A DNA stretch of 64,000 bases from Microbacterium candidum (GTDB lineage: Bacteria > Actinomycetota > Actinomycetes > Actinomycetales > Microbacteriaceae). Numbering within the stretch: position 1 is the first letter of the stretch; each line of letters begins with the position of its first letter. The translations under genes were made by a program, and so were the position numbers. Under the pieces are notes generated by a model. It did no database searches, was not told where the DNA came from, and saw nothing but the letters and a program-made list of their open reading frames with translations. The stretch is from NCBI RefSeq assembly GCF_030315975.1, contig NZ_JASXSZ010000006.1, positions 306,911-370,910 of the forward strand. The letters run 5' to 3'. Below, piece by piece: positions 1 to 9,620 of this stretch.

Positions 1-1123
1 CGAGGACGTCTGCGTCGTTCCACCGCTCCTTTGCCTTGCCAGGCATGTGGTAGCTCCGGATGAGCTCCTGCACCGTGTCCGACACCGGGTGCGCGAGCCC
101 GCGACGTTCGGCGATGACGGGATCGGGGTTGACGGCGACGATCAGGTTGACCTCCATCGTCCGGATGAGCTGGAACGCGACCGCAGCCGGCGTGACCGCG
201 GCGACAGACTCGACCCACCCTTCGACGTTGGTCGCACCGGGGAAGTACCCTGCGGCGGCGGTCGAGGAGAACTTCAGGCTCTCCGACAGGGTCGAGAGAT
301 CCTCGGCAGTGAGATCACGCAGGCGCGGTTGGGCACTGCGCAGCCAGCGCTCGGTAGCGACGCTGGCGACGTTCCGATTGGCGAGCACGTCCATCGCCGC
401 GAGAGCGGAGAACAGGCGCTGCGCACCCTCAGCTGCCTGAGCGACCCATGCGCTTCCGGTCGCCGAGTTGAGCTGCGTCAGGACCACGTCAGGCGGATCG
501 AGCACACCGAACTGGATGATGCTGTCGATGCGTCCCTTCTTCGGGCCGTCCGCTGCGGTGTAGTTTGACAGGCCGAGCAGACGGCGCTGCGCTGAGACGA
601 TCTCGATGACGCTCTCCGGCCCATCGACATCCATCGTGGGGAGCGACAGCAGCGGGTGGTCCTCCGCGGTGGTAACCAGATGGACCTCGCTGCCTCGCAG
701 TTCGGACCCCATGCGACGGAGCGCGCGGCCGTTCAGCATCCAGGGGAAGATCAGCGGGGTGTTCACGGTGAGGCGGACGAAACGAAGAGTCCCGCTCTCG
801 GTGCGCTTGGTCTGGATCTCGCCGAGCGCCTTCATGTTCCGGTCGGTGTCGGCGTTCAGAGCCTCCACCTGCCGCACGATGCCGAGGTCGACCGCGTCCA
901 CCGCGATGCCGTGCTCCGCGGCGAACACCTCGCGGAATCGGCCGCCCAGCCGACTCAGCGGTGCGCCGTCATGCTCGTCAGGGCGGCCGGCCTCCGGGCG
1001 GAACGGGATCGGGAGTAGCTTGCGGTCCACGATGCGTGAGACGGGCGGTGCGGTCTCGGGATCCGCGAGCGGGCGCAGGACCCCCGCGCCGGTCTTGCTC
1101 TTGCTGGTTGTGGTGCGTGCCAC
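1..1123 (-). CDS. Unrecognised protein, C-terminal part beyond the left edge
   Basis: An open frame of 374 codons runs off the left edge without a stop. The GTG start at 1123 is chosen because GAGGAGG lies 7 nt upstream on the minus strand. The first 15 residues are rich in Ser, Thr and Lys and look disordered. The rest reads as soluble, with no membrane segment, Walker A or nuclease motif that I can see. A LFSALAAMD helix and a GYFPGATNVEGW segment stand out in the second half. It is divergent from vsr across 263 bp. Its position in a defence island suggests a phage-related or DNA-modification role, but that is context only. I do not recognise the family. Confidence 0.75.
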   Translation of the reverse strand, partial: MARTTTSKSKTGAGVLRPLADPETAPPVSRIVDRKLLPIPFRPEAGRPDEHDGAPLSRLGGRFREVFAAEHGIAVDAVDLGIVRQVEALNADTDRNMKALGEIQTKRTESGTLRFVRLTVNTPLIFPWMLNGRALRRMGSELRGSEVHLVTTAEDHPLLSLPTMDVDGPESVIEIVSAQRRLLGLSNYTAADGPKKGRIDSIIQFGVLDPPDVVLTQLNSATGSAWVAQAAEGAQRLFSALAAMDVLANRNVASVATERWLRSAQPRLRDLTAEDLSTLSESLKFSSTAAAGYFPGATNVEGWVESVAAVTPAAVAFQLIRTMEVNLIVAVNPDPVIAERRGLAHPVSDTVQELIRSYHMPGKAKERWNDADVL

Positions 1124-1386
1124 GATCTGACCTCCTCGGGTCATTCGGGCCCGTGCTGGTCGATCGTCAGAAGACACGCATCCAACATCGGCGTGGAGTC
1201 ATCACGCCTGTTAAACACGAAACTTCCTCCATTCGAACCGGAACTTCGATCTCGGGCACCGCAACAGCTTCAGTCACTGCATTGGAACCCGCTCTGACCT
1301 CGGTACGGCACGAGCAGGGTTATCTGTTCGCCGCCACAGTATCAGACCCGATCGCCGATCCAGTCCATGACGCATAAATTGGTTCC

Positions 1387-1863
1387 ATGAGCAGCTCGGA
1401 GTCGTGGGCGTCGAGTGCTGGCACTGCGAAGTCAATGAAGGGCAACAAGCGCCGCGACACCTCATTCGAACTTGCGGTGCGGTGTGAGCTTCACCGCCGC
1501 GGATTTCGGTACAGAGTCGACTTCGCCCCGCTCGCGACAGTGCGTTCGCGCGCTGACATCGTCTTCCGCGGTGCCCGAGTCGCCGTCTATCTTGACGGCT
1601 GTTTCTGGCACGGATGCCCAGTCCACGCCACATCGCCCAAGAGCAACGCCAGCTACTGGCTTCCGAAGCTCGAGCGCAATCGAGAACGAGACAGCCAGAT
1701 CAATGGTGCGCTTCGTGCGGAGGGTTGGATGGTTCTGCGCTTCTGGGAGCATGAACCGCCTGGCGACATCGCACAGAGGATCGCCGACGAGGTCCGGGCG
1801 CGCAGGCTCGGCGAGCAGACAATCGCTACCGATGCGCCGTCGCGCGAGCCGCATCTCGGATAG
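1387..1863 (+). CDS. vsr: Very short patch repair (Vsr-like) endonuclease
   Basis: A 158-residue protein of the length expected for Vsr, which nicks beside T:G mismatches left by deamination of 5-methylcytosine. The N-terminal MKGNKRRDTSFE segment matches the family's S/M-x-G-N-x-x-x-D-T start. ADIVF near residue 57 supplies the metal-binding Asp. The LDGCFWHGC segment and following YW-KLERN-RD carry the zinc-ligand and catalytic positions of the fold. The gene appears leaderless: TAAATT (1375-1380) sits 6 nt before the ATG. Vsr normally accompanies a cytosine-5 methyltransferase, and none is visible here. It could instead be a Vsr-fold nuclease of a defence system, as many island-borne relatives are. 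Confidence 0.88.
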   Translation: MSSSESWASSAGTAKSMKGNKRRDTSFELAVRCELHRRGFRYRVDFAPLATVRSRADIVFRGARVAVYLDGCFWHGCPVHATSPKSNASYWLPKLERNRERDSQINGALRAEGWMVLRFWEHEPPGDIAQRIADEVRARRLGEQTIATDAPSREPHLG

Positions 1864-2559
1864 TTTGAAATGCCGCCGGTCAGGAGGCTGGTTCAAGAGC
1901 AATGAAGTGTCCGGCGTCAAATTGACGCTCCAGCCGTTTACGACCAACCAGCTCAAGCGCTCAGACTGCCAGACGGTGCTCAACAGGCCTCAGATCCTCC
2001 AACTCTGTCGACAGCGCTCAGAGCGGAACTACTGGCGCTCCCTCGGTTTGTCGGCCGATGACGCTACGGCGAACCGGCTTGTCGCCGTAGACCTCCATGC
2101 TGAGGTGGAGTGACCAGTCGTGATTGCGTAAGGCCGGGTCATGAAGCGACCTGCTGGGATCAGAACCGCAGTAGCCGCACCCACCGCTTCACCATTGGGA
2201 ACGCGACGCCCTCAGCCCCTGGAAGCCGACCGGCTATCGCGATCTGCATGAAGCCGTCACACGCCGATGAGTTCGTAGCCGACCGAGCGGTGAATCGGCT
2301 GATCGAGGCGAGCATCGATCACGTAACAGAGCGATCGATGCAGGCGTGAACAAGGGCAATGCAGACGAAGTAGAGGCGTCGACCAGCCAAGAACCGAGCA
2401 GTGCAGAGACGGAAGCAGAGCGATCGACGCAGATACGAAACAGAGCAATGCACGCAGGCACCATGGGTGGGCGACGACCTTTGAAACCTCTTCGCTACAG
2501 TTACCTGCACGGCAGAAAAAGCCCTGGCTAACGGTGAAAACCTAACCTACCCTGGCGGC
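1864..2559. other. Non-coding, repeat-containing stretch upstream of the relaxase
   Basis: No convincing gene in either strand; the short frames here have no ribosome site and no recognisable product. Base composition is lower in GC than the neighbours. The stretch holds an inverted GATCGA/TCGATC pair (2301-2306, 2315-2320), an imperfect direct repeat (2328-2363 and 2417-2452) and, at its right end, the relaxase promoter. Origins of transfer usually lie next to the relaxase gene, so this is the likely place for oriT. The nick site itself cannot be assigned. Confidence 0.5.
2328..2452. repeat. Imperfect 36-nt direct repeat, possible oriT element
   Basis: Two copies, 2328-2363 and 2417-2452, begin at equivalent positions 89 nt apart. 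Both contain AGAGCGATCGA followed by GCAG and end in GCAATGCA. The second halves differ at several positions. An inverted GATCGA/TCGATC pair lies just to the left. Such repeats could be relaxosome-binding iterons, but they could also be remnants of a decayed gene. Confidence 0.4.
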
Positions 2560-5298
2560 ATGCGCGGCGGTCTCGAGCGATGGAAACGGGGTGTCGATTC
2601 TCACGGCGTCCGACAGGCGATCTCGTACGCGCTCGAGGGCACGTGCGACGCTCATCTGCAGGACACGACCGGCGCCGAAGCGCTCGAGGCGTACGGCGCA
2701 GCATCCGATTCAACAGTCTCTCGTTTCATCGTCGAGAACGGCGTCATCACCACCGACGAGCTCACCGCCGGGGGTCTTCGTGTCTGGCTCACCGGGCACG
2801 ATCCCATCACAGGGGACGAGCGCGGTCACCAGCGGCTGAGCCCCGACGCCGACCTGCTGCTCGACGGGACGCTCAACCACCCGAAGTCGTACAGCATCGC
2901 CGCGCTGCTGCATCCCGAACTCGCTGCCGAGTTCGAAGCGCTCCAAGATCGACTGCGCGACCGCATCCTGCTCACGTGGCAGACCGAGCTGAACGCGCGG
3001 CGCGGCCACGGCGGGCTCGTCCGCGAAGAGATCACCCGCATCGAGGTCGTCGAGTTGCAGCATCGTCGCTCGCGCGCACTCGACCCGCACATCCACCGCC
3101 ACCTGTGGTTGAACATCAAGGTGCTCGGCGCGGACGGGAGATGGTCGAACGTCGACTCGCGCGTCGCGATGAAGCTGCACACCGTCGTGAACGCGGAGGG
3201 TGAGCTTGCCGCCCGTACCGATCCCGCGTGGATCGCCGCGCTCGCGCGCCACGGCTACACGCTCGACGATGCGGGGGAGATCGCCGAGCTCGCCGGTGCC
3301 GTCCGTGCGCTTTCGCGTCGGTCGGCGCAAATAGAGGCCAACCGCGCGCGCCTCATCGCCGAGTGGTCGGCGACGCACGGGCGATCGACGCCAAGCGTCG
3401 AGGTGCTGCACCAGATCGACCGGCGCGCGTGGGCGGTGTCGCGCCCGAACAAGCCGGCTGATCTCGACGAGATCTCGTGGGAGACGAGAGTCCGCGACGA
3501 GATCGCGGCGATCGACCCGAGTCTGGTCGCCGAGCGAGCGCCCATCGCCATCGATGCGACAGACCTCGACGCTCTCGATCTCGACCTGCTCGCAGCCATG
3601 GCGATCGTCGACGCGGACGAACGGTCGACATCATCCGGTGGACGGGTCAGCGCCGTCGACATCCGCGCCGGTGCGACACGCGCGCTCTCGCGCACGCGCA
3701 TCGTTGCGCCGCGCGATCAGCTCGACGGTGTCATCGCGGAGATCAGCCGGCGCGCTGCGACGGCCGTCGTGCGGCTCGTCGCTGATGACGCTCCCTCGCA
3801 CGTGAAGGCGTTCATGGCGACCGAAACAGTGCGCGCGAAGATCCGCCTCGCGGGTCGCCTGGACGCGCTCGCCACGGCCGGGCGCTCTCTCCTGCCGACG
3901 GAGTTGCGCCGGCTCGCGTCGGCGGGGGACGTCTCGATACTGGATGCTTCGCAGAACGCGGCCGCGTGTGCCATCGCCGGCACCGACGGGCTCGTGGCGG
4001 TGACCGGTCCCGCCGGGACGGGAAAGACAACGATGCTACGCGCCGCGTTCCGAGCCCTCGCGGCGCAGCGGCGGAGGATGCTGGTCGTTGCTCCGACCCG
4101 CAAGGCGGCCTCGGTGGCGGCTCGCGAGATCGGGACCGCGGCATCCAGCATTCATGCGCTGCTCGCCGATCACGGCTACCGGTGGAGAACCGACGAAGCC
4201 GGCGCGAAGGTGTGGACGCGGCTCGCCCGCGGCGATGCTGATCCGATGGGCGGCACGTACAGCGGTCCGGTGCGGTGGACGCTGGGTGCCCACGACCGGA
4301 TCGTCGTCGACGAAGCCGGCATGCTCGACCTGCAGACCGCGAACGTCCTCGCCGAGCTCGCGCTCGAGCTGCGGGTCGGTCTTGTGTTCGTCGGCGACCC
4401 GCACCAAGCGTTGCCGGTCGGGCATGCCGGGGCGATGGCATCCGCAATCCGCCTCGCCAACGCACCCGTCGAACTCGACACTGTGCACCGGTTCCGCGAC
4501 CCCGAGTATGCGGCGCTCACACTGCGGTTGCGCGACGCGGGCGATCGCGAGCACGCTCTCGGCGTCGCCGGCGAGCTCGCCGAGCGCGGCCACCTCGAGC
4601 GGGTCGATCATCACGACGCGGCGCGCGAGCGGATGATCGACGCGTACTTCGACTGGCACACGCGCGGCAAGCGGGTGACGTTGGTTTCCGGTACCAACGC
4701 TGAGGCGGATGCCATCAACGACGCCATTCAGCAGCGCCGCGTCGAGCGGGGCGAGCTCGATGCCCGCGTCGTCGCGTGGGGGATGGGGGAGCAGCGCATC
4801 CTCGTCGGCGACACCGTGCAGACGCGCCGCAACGACCGGCTCACGGGCGTCGAGAACCGCGCCCAGTGGGTCGTGCGGGGCATCCGCGACGAGTTCGTGT
4901 CACTCGTCTCTGTCGGCGACAGCGGCGAGGTGCGGCGGGTGTCTGCCGAGTACGCCCGTGAGCACCTTCAACTCGCCTACGCGTCGACCGTTCACGGGGT
5001 CCAGGGCGACACGGCCGACGCGTCCGTTGTCGGGCCGGATGTGGATGCCGCGGGACTCTACGTCGGACTCACGCGCGGCCGGCTAGACAACGTCGCGATC
5101 GTCGTCGCGCGGACGGATGCTGCGGCGCGCGAGCGGATCGCCGAGTCGATGCAGCGCGGCACTCCGGAGCTAACTGTGCAAGATGCTGTGCGCGCGGTCG
5201 AGGCGGAGTTGCGGCGCGCGGCGAGGAACCGAGAGGCGGCTGTGATGACGGGGCCGGTAGTTGGGGCGCCGAGTGCGGGGCGCGGGATCGGGAGGTAG
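2560..5298 (+). CDS. MobF-type relaxase/helicase (TraA-like)
   Basis: A 912-residue conjugative relaxase fused to a RecD-like SF1 helicase; it would nick and unwind transferred DNA. The N-terminal half holds the HUH metal site DPHIHRHLWLN (residues 175-185). The C-terminal half has Walker A GPAGTGKTT (483-491), Walker B VDEAG (Asp584, Glu585) and a late TRGR helicase motif. The MRGG start is typical. TACCCT ends 6 nt before the ATG, so the transcript may be leaderless. Where relatives have a catalytic YY-LAEG-type motif, this protein reads CDAHLQDTTG (29-38); only Tyr23 is nearby. No coupling protein or secretion genes are visible, so any element would be mobilisable rather than self-transmissible. 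The hexamer GGATGC is frequent here, unlike in the genes to its right. Confidence 0.88.
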   Translation: MRGGLERWKRGVDSHGVRQAISYALEGTCDAHLQDTTGAEALEAYGAASDSTVSRFIVENGVITTDELTAGGLRVWLTGHDPITGDERGHQRLSPDADLLLDGTLNHPKSYSIAALLHPELAAEFEALQDRLRDRILLTWQTELNARRGHGGLVREEITRIEVVELQHRRSRALDPHIHRHLWLNIKVLGADGRWSNVDSRVAMKLHTVVNAEGELAARTDPAWIAALARHGYTLDDAGEIAELAGAVRALSRRSAQIEANRARLIAEWSATHGRSTPSVEVLHQIDRRAWAVSRPNKPADLDEISWETRVRDEIAAIDPSLVAERAPIAIDATDLDALDLDLLAAMAIVDADERSTSSGGRVSAVDIRAGATRALSRTRIVAPRDQLDGVIAEISRRAATAVVRLVADDAPSHVKAFMATETVRAKIRLAGRLDALATAGRSLLPTELRRLASAGDVSILDASQNAAACAIAGTDGLVAVTGPAGTGKTTMLRAAFRALAAQRRRMLVVAPTRKAASVAAREIGTAASSIHALLADHGYRWRTDEAGAKVWTRLARGDADPMGGTYSGPVRWTLGAHDRIVVDEAGMLDLQTANVLAELALELRVGLVFVGDPHQALPVGHAGAMASAIRLANAPVELDTVHRFRDPEYAALTLRLRDAGDREHALGVAGELAERGHLERVDHHDAARERMIDAYFDWHTRGKRVTLVSGTNAEADAINDAIQQRRVERGELDARVVAWGMGEQRILVGDTVQTRRNDRLTGVENRAQWVVRGIRDEFVSLVSVGDSGEVRRVSAEYAREHLQLAYASTVHGVQGDTADASVVGPDVDAAGLYVGLTRGRLDNVAIVVARTDAAARERIAESMQRGTPELTVQDAVRAVEAELRRAARNREAAVMTGPVVGAPSAGRGIGR

Positions 5299-5550
5299 CG
5301 GCGTTTGATACGCGGGGCGTTCAGCGGGCAGGCATTCGGGGCGGCTATTAGGGCGAGGTCGGATGTGTCATGAGAGGCGCTCGCGACGTCTCCTCGCCTG
5401 TCTTGATGAAGTACCCCCTATGACGTGGGCCAAGCGGCGTGGTATCTGTGACTCGCCGCGCAGGCCGGTATCTCGCGGCGCCGCGGCTCCAAGGCGGCAT
5501 GATGGGCTCTTGAGCGTGACGTCAGCCCGGGAAGGGGTAGGTGGGTCGCA

Positions 5551-6363
5551 ATGCAGGAACTTGAGGTCGACCTCGAAGCGTTCGGAGTTCTCTTCGCGAC
5601 CATTCAGAGCAGTCCCTTCACTCTGGTCGAGATCGACGCGGAGCAGGCGGCAGCGCTTGCCGGGCAGCTGGGTGTTCCCGTTCGCCGCTGTTACATCGGA
5701 GACGGAGCCCTTCGCGAGCGCATGGAGAAAACTGAGTCATCCGCGCATGCGATCATCGGCGCTAAGCTGCCCGATCGTGGGTCGACGATGGCGGGCGACT
5801 TCGGGGAGATTCTCACCGCCCTGTTTCAGGCGGCTCGCGAGCATCCGGGCGAGGTGCTCGATCCGAAGAAGTGGCGGTTGAAGCAGGATCGCACGAAGCC
5901 GGCTCCTGGTTCCGATGTTGTGCAGCTGATCCTTCCGCACTGGCCAGACTCGTCTGACGAGGACCGTGTCATCTGTGCCGAGGTGAAGACGAAATCGACT
6001 AAGGGGAACTCGAAGCCTGTTGCGAGTGCCATTGAGGACTCGGAGAAGGACAGCTCCCGACGATTTGTGAAGACGTTGAACTGGTTGAAGGAGCGAGCGC
6101 TGGACACCGGCCTGTCCACTGTCTCCGTCCAGCAACTGGATCGGTTCATCCATGCGGTCGACCATCCAGCTGCACGACGTGAGTTCCGCGCCGTTGCGGT
6201 GATCTCCACCGCCCTGGTCGAGGCGGAGCTGGAGGGGGTCGAGGCTCCGCCTGGGGACGAGAGGGCTTTGATTGTGATCTCCGTGCCCGATCTGAAGGCC
6301 AACTACGAGTCGGTCTATGACGCGGCGTTGGTCAGCGCCGACGAGTCCGGGGCTGTCGTATGA
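5551..6363 (+). CDS. Hachiman HamA / AbpA-like nuclease (DUF1837-type)
   Basis: A 270-residue protein with a PD-(D/E)xK nuclease core: GDFGEIL (Glu86), PGSDVV (Asp122) and AEVKTKS (Glu144, Lys146), in the order and spacing expected of DUF1837 proteins. The first 75 residues form a separate N-terminal part. In Hachiman and AbpAB antiphage systems such a nuclease works with a large helicase as a DNA-degrading effector. Here the gene overlaps the helicase gene by 4 nt (ATGA), so translation is probably coupled and the products are likely partners. An AGGTGGG stretch lies 6 nt before the ATG. Hachiman versus AbpAB cannot be decided by eye; the nuclease assignment is firm. Confidence 0.82.
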   Translation: MQELEVDLEAFGVLFATIQSSPFTLVEIDAEQAAALAGQLGVPVRRCYIGDGALRERMEKTESSAHAIIGAKLPDRGSTMAGDFGEILTALFQAAREHPGEVLDPKKWRLKQDRTKPAPGSDVVQLILPHWPDSSDEDRVICAEVKTKSTKGNSKPVASAIEDSEKDSSRRFVKTLNWLKERALDTGLSTVSVQQLDRFIHAVDHPAARREFRAVAVISTALVEAELEGVEAPPGDERALIVISVPDLKANYESVYDAALVSADESGAVV

Positions 6364-9338
6364 GGGAGACCCTGGGACGGTGGATCGCGGATGCGGAGAC
6401 GAACCACGCAATTGAGGACCTCCGGGTCGACGCGCGCCTGGCTCAGCTCGACTACCTCGACGATCGCGGCACGGACCTGTACTACTCGCTTGTCGGTGAG
6501 CTGCTCGACATGGTGAGAGCCGGAGCAAACGATCCGGCCGACTGGGCGTCGGTCGGCCGTGGTCTTGACTCGGTAAGCCGTGAGCTTCACGACGGCGCCG
6601 AAGCGGACGCGTTGTTCTTCTCTTCAGTCGCGTTCTACTTGGGTGGCTATCCGGCATCAGCCGTCATGACGATGCGTCGCGCTGATCCTCAGTATTTGGG
6701 AACCGACGTTGAGGCGGCTGCGTATGAGCTCCTGACTCGTTCCACGAATCCGCGCTCGCCGCTCACGGGTGCGCTCCTGGGGTCGGTGCGGGCCGGTGAC
6801 CTTCAGGTCGTTGACGCCGCGGTTGCCGCAGCGGAGGACGGCGTTGCCCAGGCTCTCGATGTCGGACCCGAGGAATGGGTAGCGCATCGGCTGTACTTGG
6901 CACTGTTGCAGCGGTTCCAGAAGACCAACCTGCGCGCGGTTCTTCCGGATGGCGTGATCGACAGGTGGGATCCTCTGGTCGAGTCGTTCCTCGACAGGCA
7001 GCGGCCGGTCTGGGACTTCTTCCCTTCGCAGATTGAGGCGATAGATGCGGGCCTGCTGACGAGTTCCCAGTCCTACTCGCTGCAGATGCCAACGGGAGCA
7101 GGGAAGACTGCGCTCACCGAAACCCTGATCTTCGACCACCTCACGCGCTCGCCCGGCAATAAGGCGGTCCTGCTCGTGCCGTACCGCGCGCTGGCGCGGG
7201 AGCTGCGCGGAAGCGTCGGCCGGCACCTGACGTCGATGGGTCTTCTCTCTCGGACGGTCTACGGGGGCACCGTTCCTGGCATCGAAGAGAGTGAGGATCT
7301 GGACGACGTTCGCGTCATCATCGCAACACCCGAGGCGCTCACCGGCCTCATCGGCGCTCACCCGGAACTGTTGTCGACAATCTCGCTGGTGGTGTGCGAC
7401 GAAGGACACCTCCTTGACAGCGGCGCGCGCGGAGTGGGGCTGGAGCTTTTGCTCGCACGTCTGAAGGCGCGGGACCCGAGCCCGCGGACCGTGTTCGTGT
7501 CCGCGATCGTCCCGAACGTCGAGGAGATCAACAGCTGGCTCGGCGGATCCGACGCAACCGTGGTGAGAAGCGACTACCGCCCCTCCATCGCCGAGTTCGC
7601 GGTGCTTCGTCCGGTCGGCGCTGGTCGGACGGCGACGATTGGGCTGGAACTTCACGAGCCAGTCACGTCGGTCCCGGCTCACACATTGCCAGAGTTCCTG
7701 CGACCCACTGACTTCCAGTACACGAATCCGGTCACGGGTCGACGAAATACCTACGCCTACTCGTCGACGAAGACGAAAGCTGTGGCAACTGCGCGGAAGG
7801 CGCTCGCGCTTGGGCCGGTCGCAGTGTTCGCGACCGAGAAAGGCGGAGACCGAGGTGTCGTGGGGTTGGCGAAGGAGCTCCTCAGGCAGATCGGCTCCGG
7901 TCTCACCCTTCCCCTGCCGTTGAGCTACGTGAACGACACCGAGCTGGTCGAGTCTGTAGTGGCGTACCTGTCTTACGAGTTCGGGGACGGCTGGGTGGGC
8001 ACGAGCGTGCTTCGCGCTGGTGCGATCGTGCACCACGGCGATGTCCCACAGGAGACCCGCGAGGTGCTCGAGGAGTTGGTCTCGGACCGTCACGTCTCCA
8101 TGGTGATGTGTACCAGCACCCTGGCTGAGGGGGTCAATCTTCCGCTGCGGACGATGGTGTTGTACTCGGTGAAGCGCAGCTCGGACGGTAGCGCACCCGA
8201 GGCGATGCTGGCGCGAGACATCAAGAACCTCGTCGGCCGCGCGGGCCGGGCCGGAAGCTCCACCCGCGGGCTAGTGATTTGCGCCAATCCTGACGACTGG
8301 ACGGTGGTCAGTCCGGTCGCCGAAGGGCAACCCGGTGAGCCGGTTGAGGGTGCCGTCATCGAGCTTATCCGTCGTCTGGCACGAGCACTGGCCCGCAATC
8401 AGCTACAACTGACCAACGGGGTGCTGGAAGCGAACGCACCACTGTTCCCGCTCGTGGATGGTGTCGACGCCGCGCTCATCGAGCTCATTCGGGAAGAGCT
8501 AGGTGCAGACGAGTTCATCCAGATCGCGGAGGGACTCGCCGCGGAGACATTCGCGGCCGCGAAGGCGAATAACGACGAGCGTGCACTGCTGCACACCGTG
8601 TTCGAACTGCGCGCACGGCGGATTGTCGAGATGCGCTCGACAGGACGTCTCGCGCTCGCGCGCAGCACATCCGCTCGGCCGCGTCTGGTGGATCGGGTGA
8701 TCAATGACCTGATCCCTCGCTACGAACACTGGAGTGCCACGGACTCAGTCGTGGACGCAGGGCTCATCCGTGTTCTCGTGGACTGGGCGCTGGAGCAGCC
8801 CGGGTTCGCGAGCGACGTAGAGACCGAATACCGCCGCACGGAAATCACGGACTTCGGCGGTTCGCTGACCACACTGGTACTCGCCTGGCTGGACGGCCGC
8901 TCGTACGAGCACATCGCCGACGGTGTGGGTGTCACCACGGATGTGCTGCTGCGCATTCACGCGAAGGTAGTGCTGTTCAACTTCGTGACTCTCGTGGAGC
9001 AGGCCGTCGCGCTAATCCAGGAATACCTCCCCGAGACAGGTGACGAAGCTCTTGCCCCGGTCATCGCCTCCCTCCCTGACTTCATCCGCTTCGGGGTGTC
9101 CACGTCCGCCGCGCGAGAACTGATGGCACGTGGCATGCGACACCGGCGCGCAGCGATTGCCCTCGGCACGGATCCGGCGATGCACACCTCCACAAACATC
9201 TTCGCGACCCCGTGGTCGATCGCGCGGGACCTGCTCACGGATGACGCCACCTGGCTTCGCCGGCTCGGTGCGCTGGTTTATCGTCGAACCGTTTCAGATG
9301 TCGCCATAAGGCGAGGAACACAAGGGCAAGTCGGCTGA
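6360..9338 (+). CDS. Hachiman HamB / AbpB-like SF2 helicase
   Basis: A 992-residue superfamily 2 helicase of Ski2-like layout. Walker A PTGAGKT is at residues 244-250, the DEGH box at 347-350, SAI (motif III) at 381-383, CTSTLAEGVNLP (motif V) at 584-595 and NLVGRAGRAG (motif VI) at 623-632. About 230 residues precede the first motif and 360 follow the last; these flanks have no motif I recognise and may hold the nuclease partner and sense DNA. It is translationally coupled to the upstream nuclease gene. In the Hachiman model, the helicase loads on or scans DNA and releases the nuclease upon infection; that is family knowledge, not seen here. Confidence 0.85.
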   Translation: MRETLGRWIADAETNHAIEDLRVDARLAQLDYLDDRGTDLYYSLVGELLDMVRAGANDPADWASVGRGLDSVSRELHDGAEADALFFSSVAFYLGGYPASAVMTMRRADPQYLGTDVEAAAYELLTRSTNPRSPLTGALLGSVRAGDLQVVDAAVAAAEDGVAQALDVGPEEWVAHRLYLALLQRFQKTNLRAVLPDGVIDRWDPLVESFLDRQRPVWDFFPSQIEAIDAGLLTSSQSYSLQMPTGAGKTALTETLIFDHLTRSPGNKAVLLVPYRALARELRGSVGRHLTSMGLLSRTVYGGTVPGIEESEDLDDVRVIIATPEALTGLIGAHPELLSTISLVVCDEGHLLDSGARGVGLELLLARLKARDPSPRTVFVSAIVPNVEEINSWLGGSDATVVRSDYRPSIAEFAVLRPVGAGRTATIGLELHEPVTSVPAHTLPEFLRPTDFQYTNPVTGRRNTYAYSSTKTKAVATARKALALGPVAVFATEKGGDRGVVGLAKELLRQIGSGLTLPLPLSYVNDTELVESVVAYLSYEFGDGWVGTSVLRAGAIVHHGDVPQETREVLEELVSDRHVSMVMCTSTLAEGVNLPLRTMVLYSVKRSSDGSAPEAMLARDIKNLVGRAGRAGSSTRGLVICANPDDWTVVSPVAEGQPGEPVEGAVIELIRRLARALARNQLQLTNGVLEANAPLFPLVDGVDAALIELIREELGADEFIQIAEGLAAETFAAAKANNDERALLHTVFELRARRIVEMRSTGRLALARSTSARPRLVDRVINDLIPRYEHWSATDSVVDAGLIRVLVDWALEQPGFASDVETEYRRTEITDFGGSLTTLVLAWLDGRSYEHIADGVGVTTDVLLRIHAKVVLFNFVTLVEQAVALIQEYLPETGDEALAPVIASLPDFIRFGVSTSAARELMARGMRHRRAAIALGTDPAMHTSTNIFATPWSIARDLLTDDATWLRRLGALVYRRTVSDVAIRRGTQGQVG

Positions 9339-9620
9339 GCGCTGATCGCCGTTCACCTTCAGTTCATTGCCAAGGTCGTCCGACCCCATCACACCCGGTA
9401 TCGAGATCGGCGGTGTCGGACGCGACGACGACAACAATTCCAGCCTGTTGGCTATGGCTCGCCGGGCGCCGCATGCCAGACTCTGACTGCTTCGCGATGC
9501 GCGGTGGGATCGATAGGGCCAACGCTTGAACGCCGAGGCGGCATCTGGCCGCTGCGACCATAATGTGAGAGAGCATGTTCGATTCCGGCGGGGGCCACCG
9601 TCGGGCAGAGAGGTTACTGC

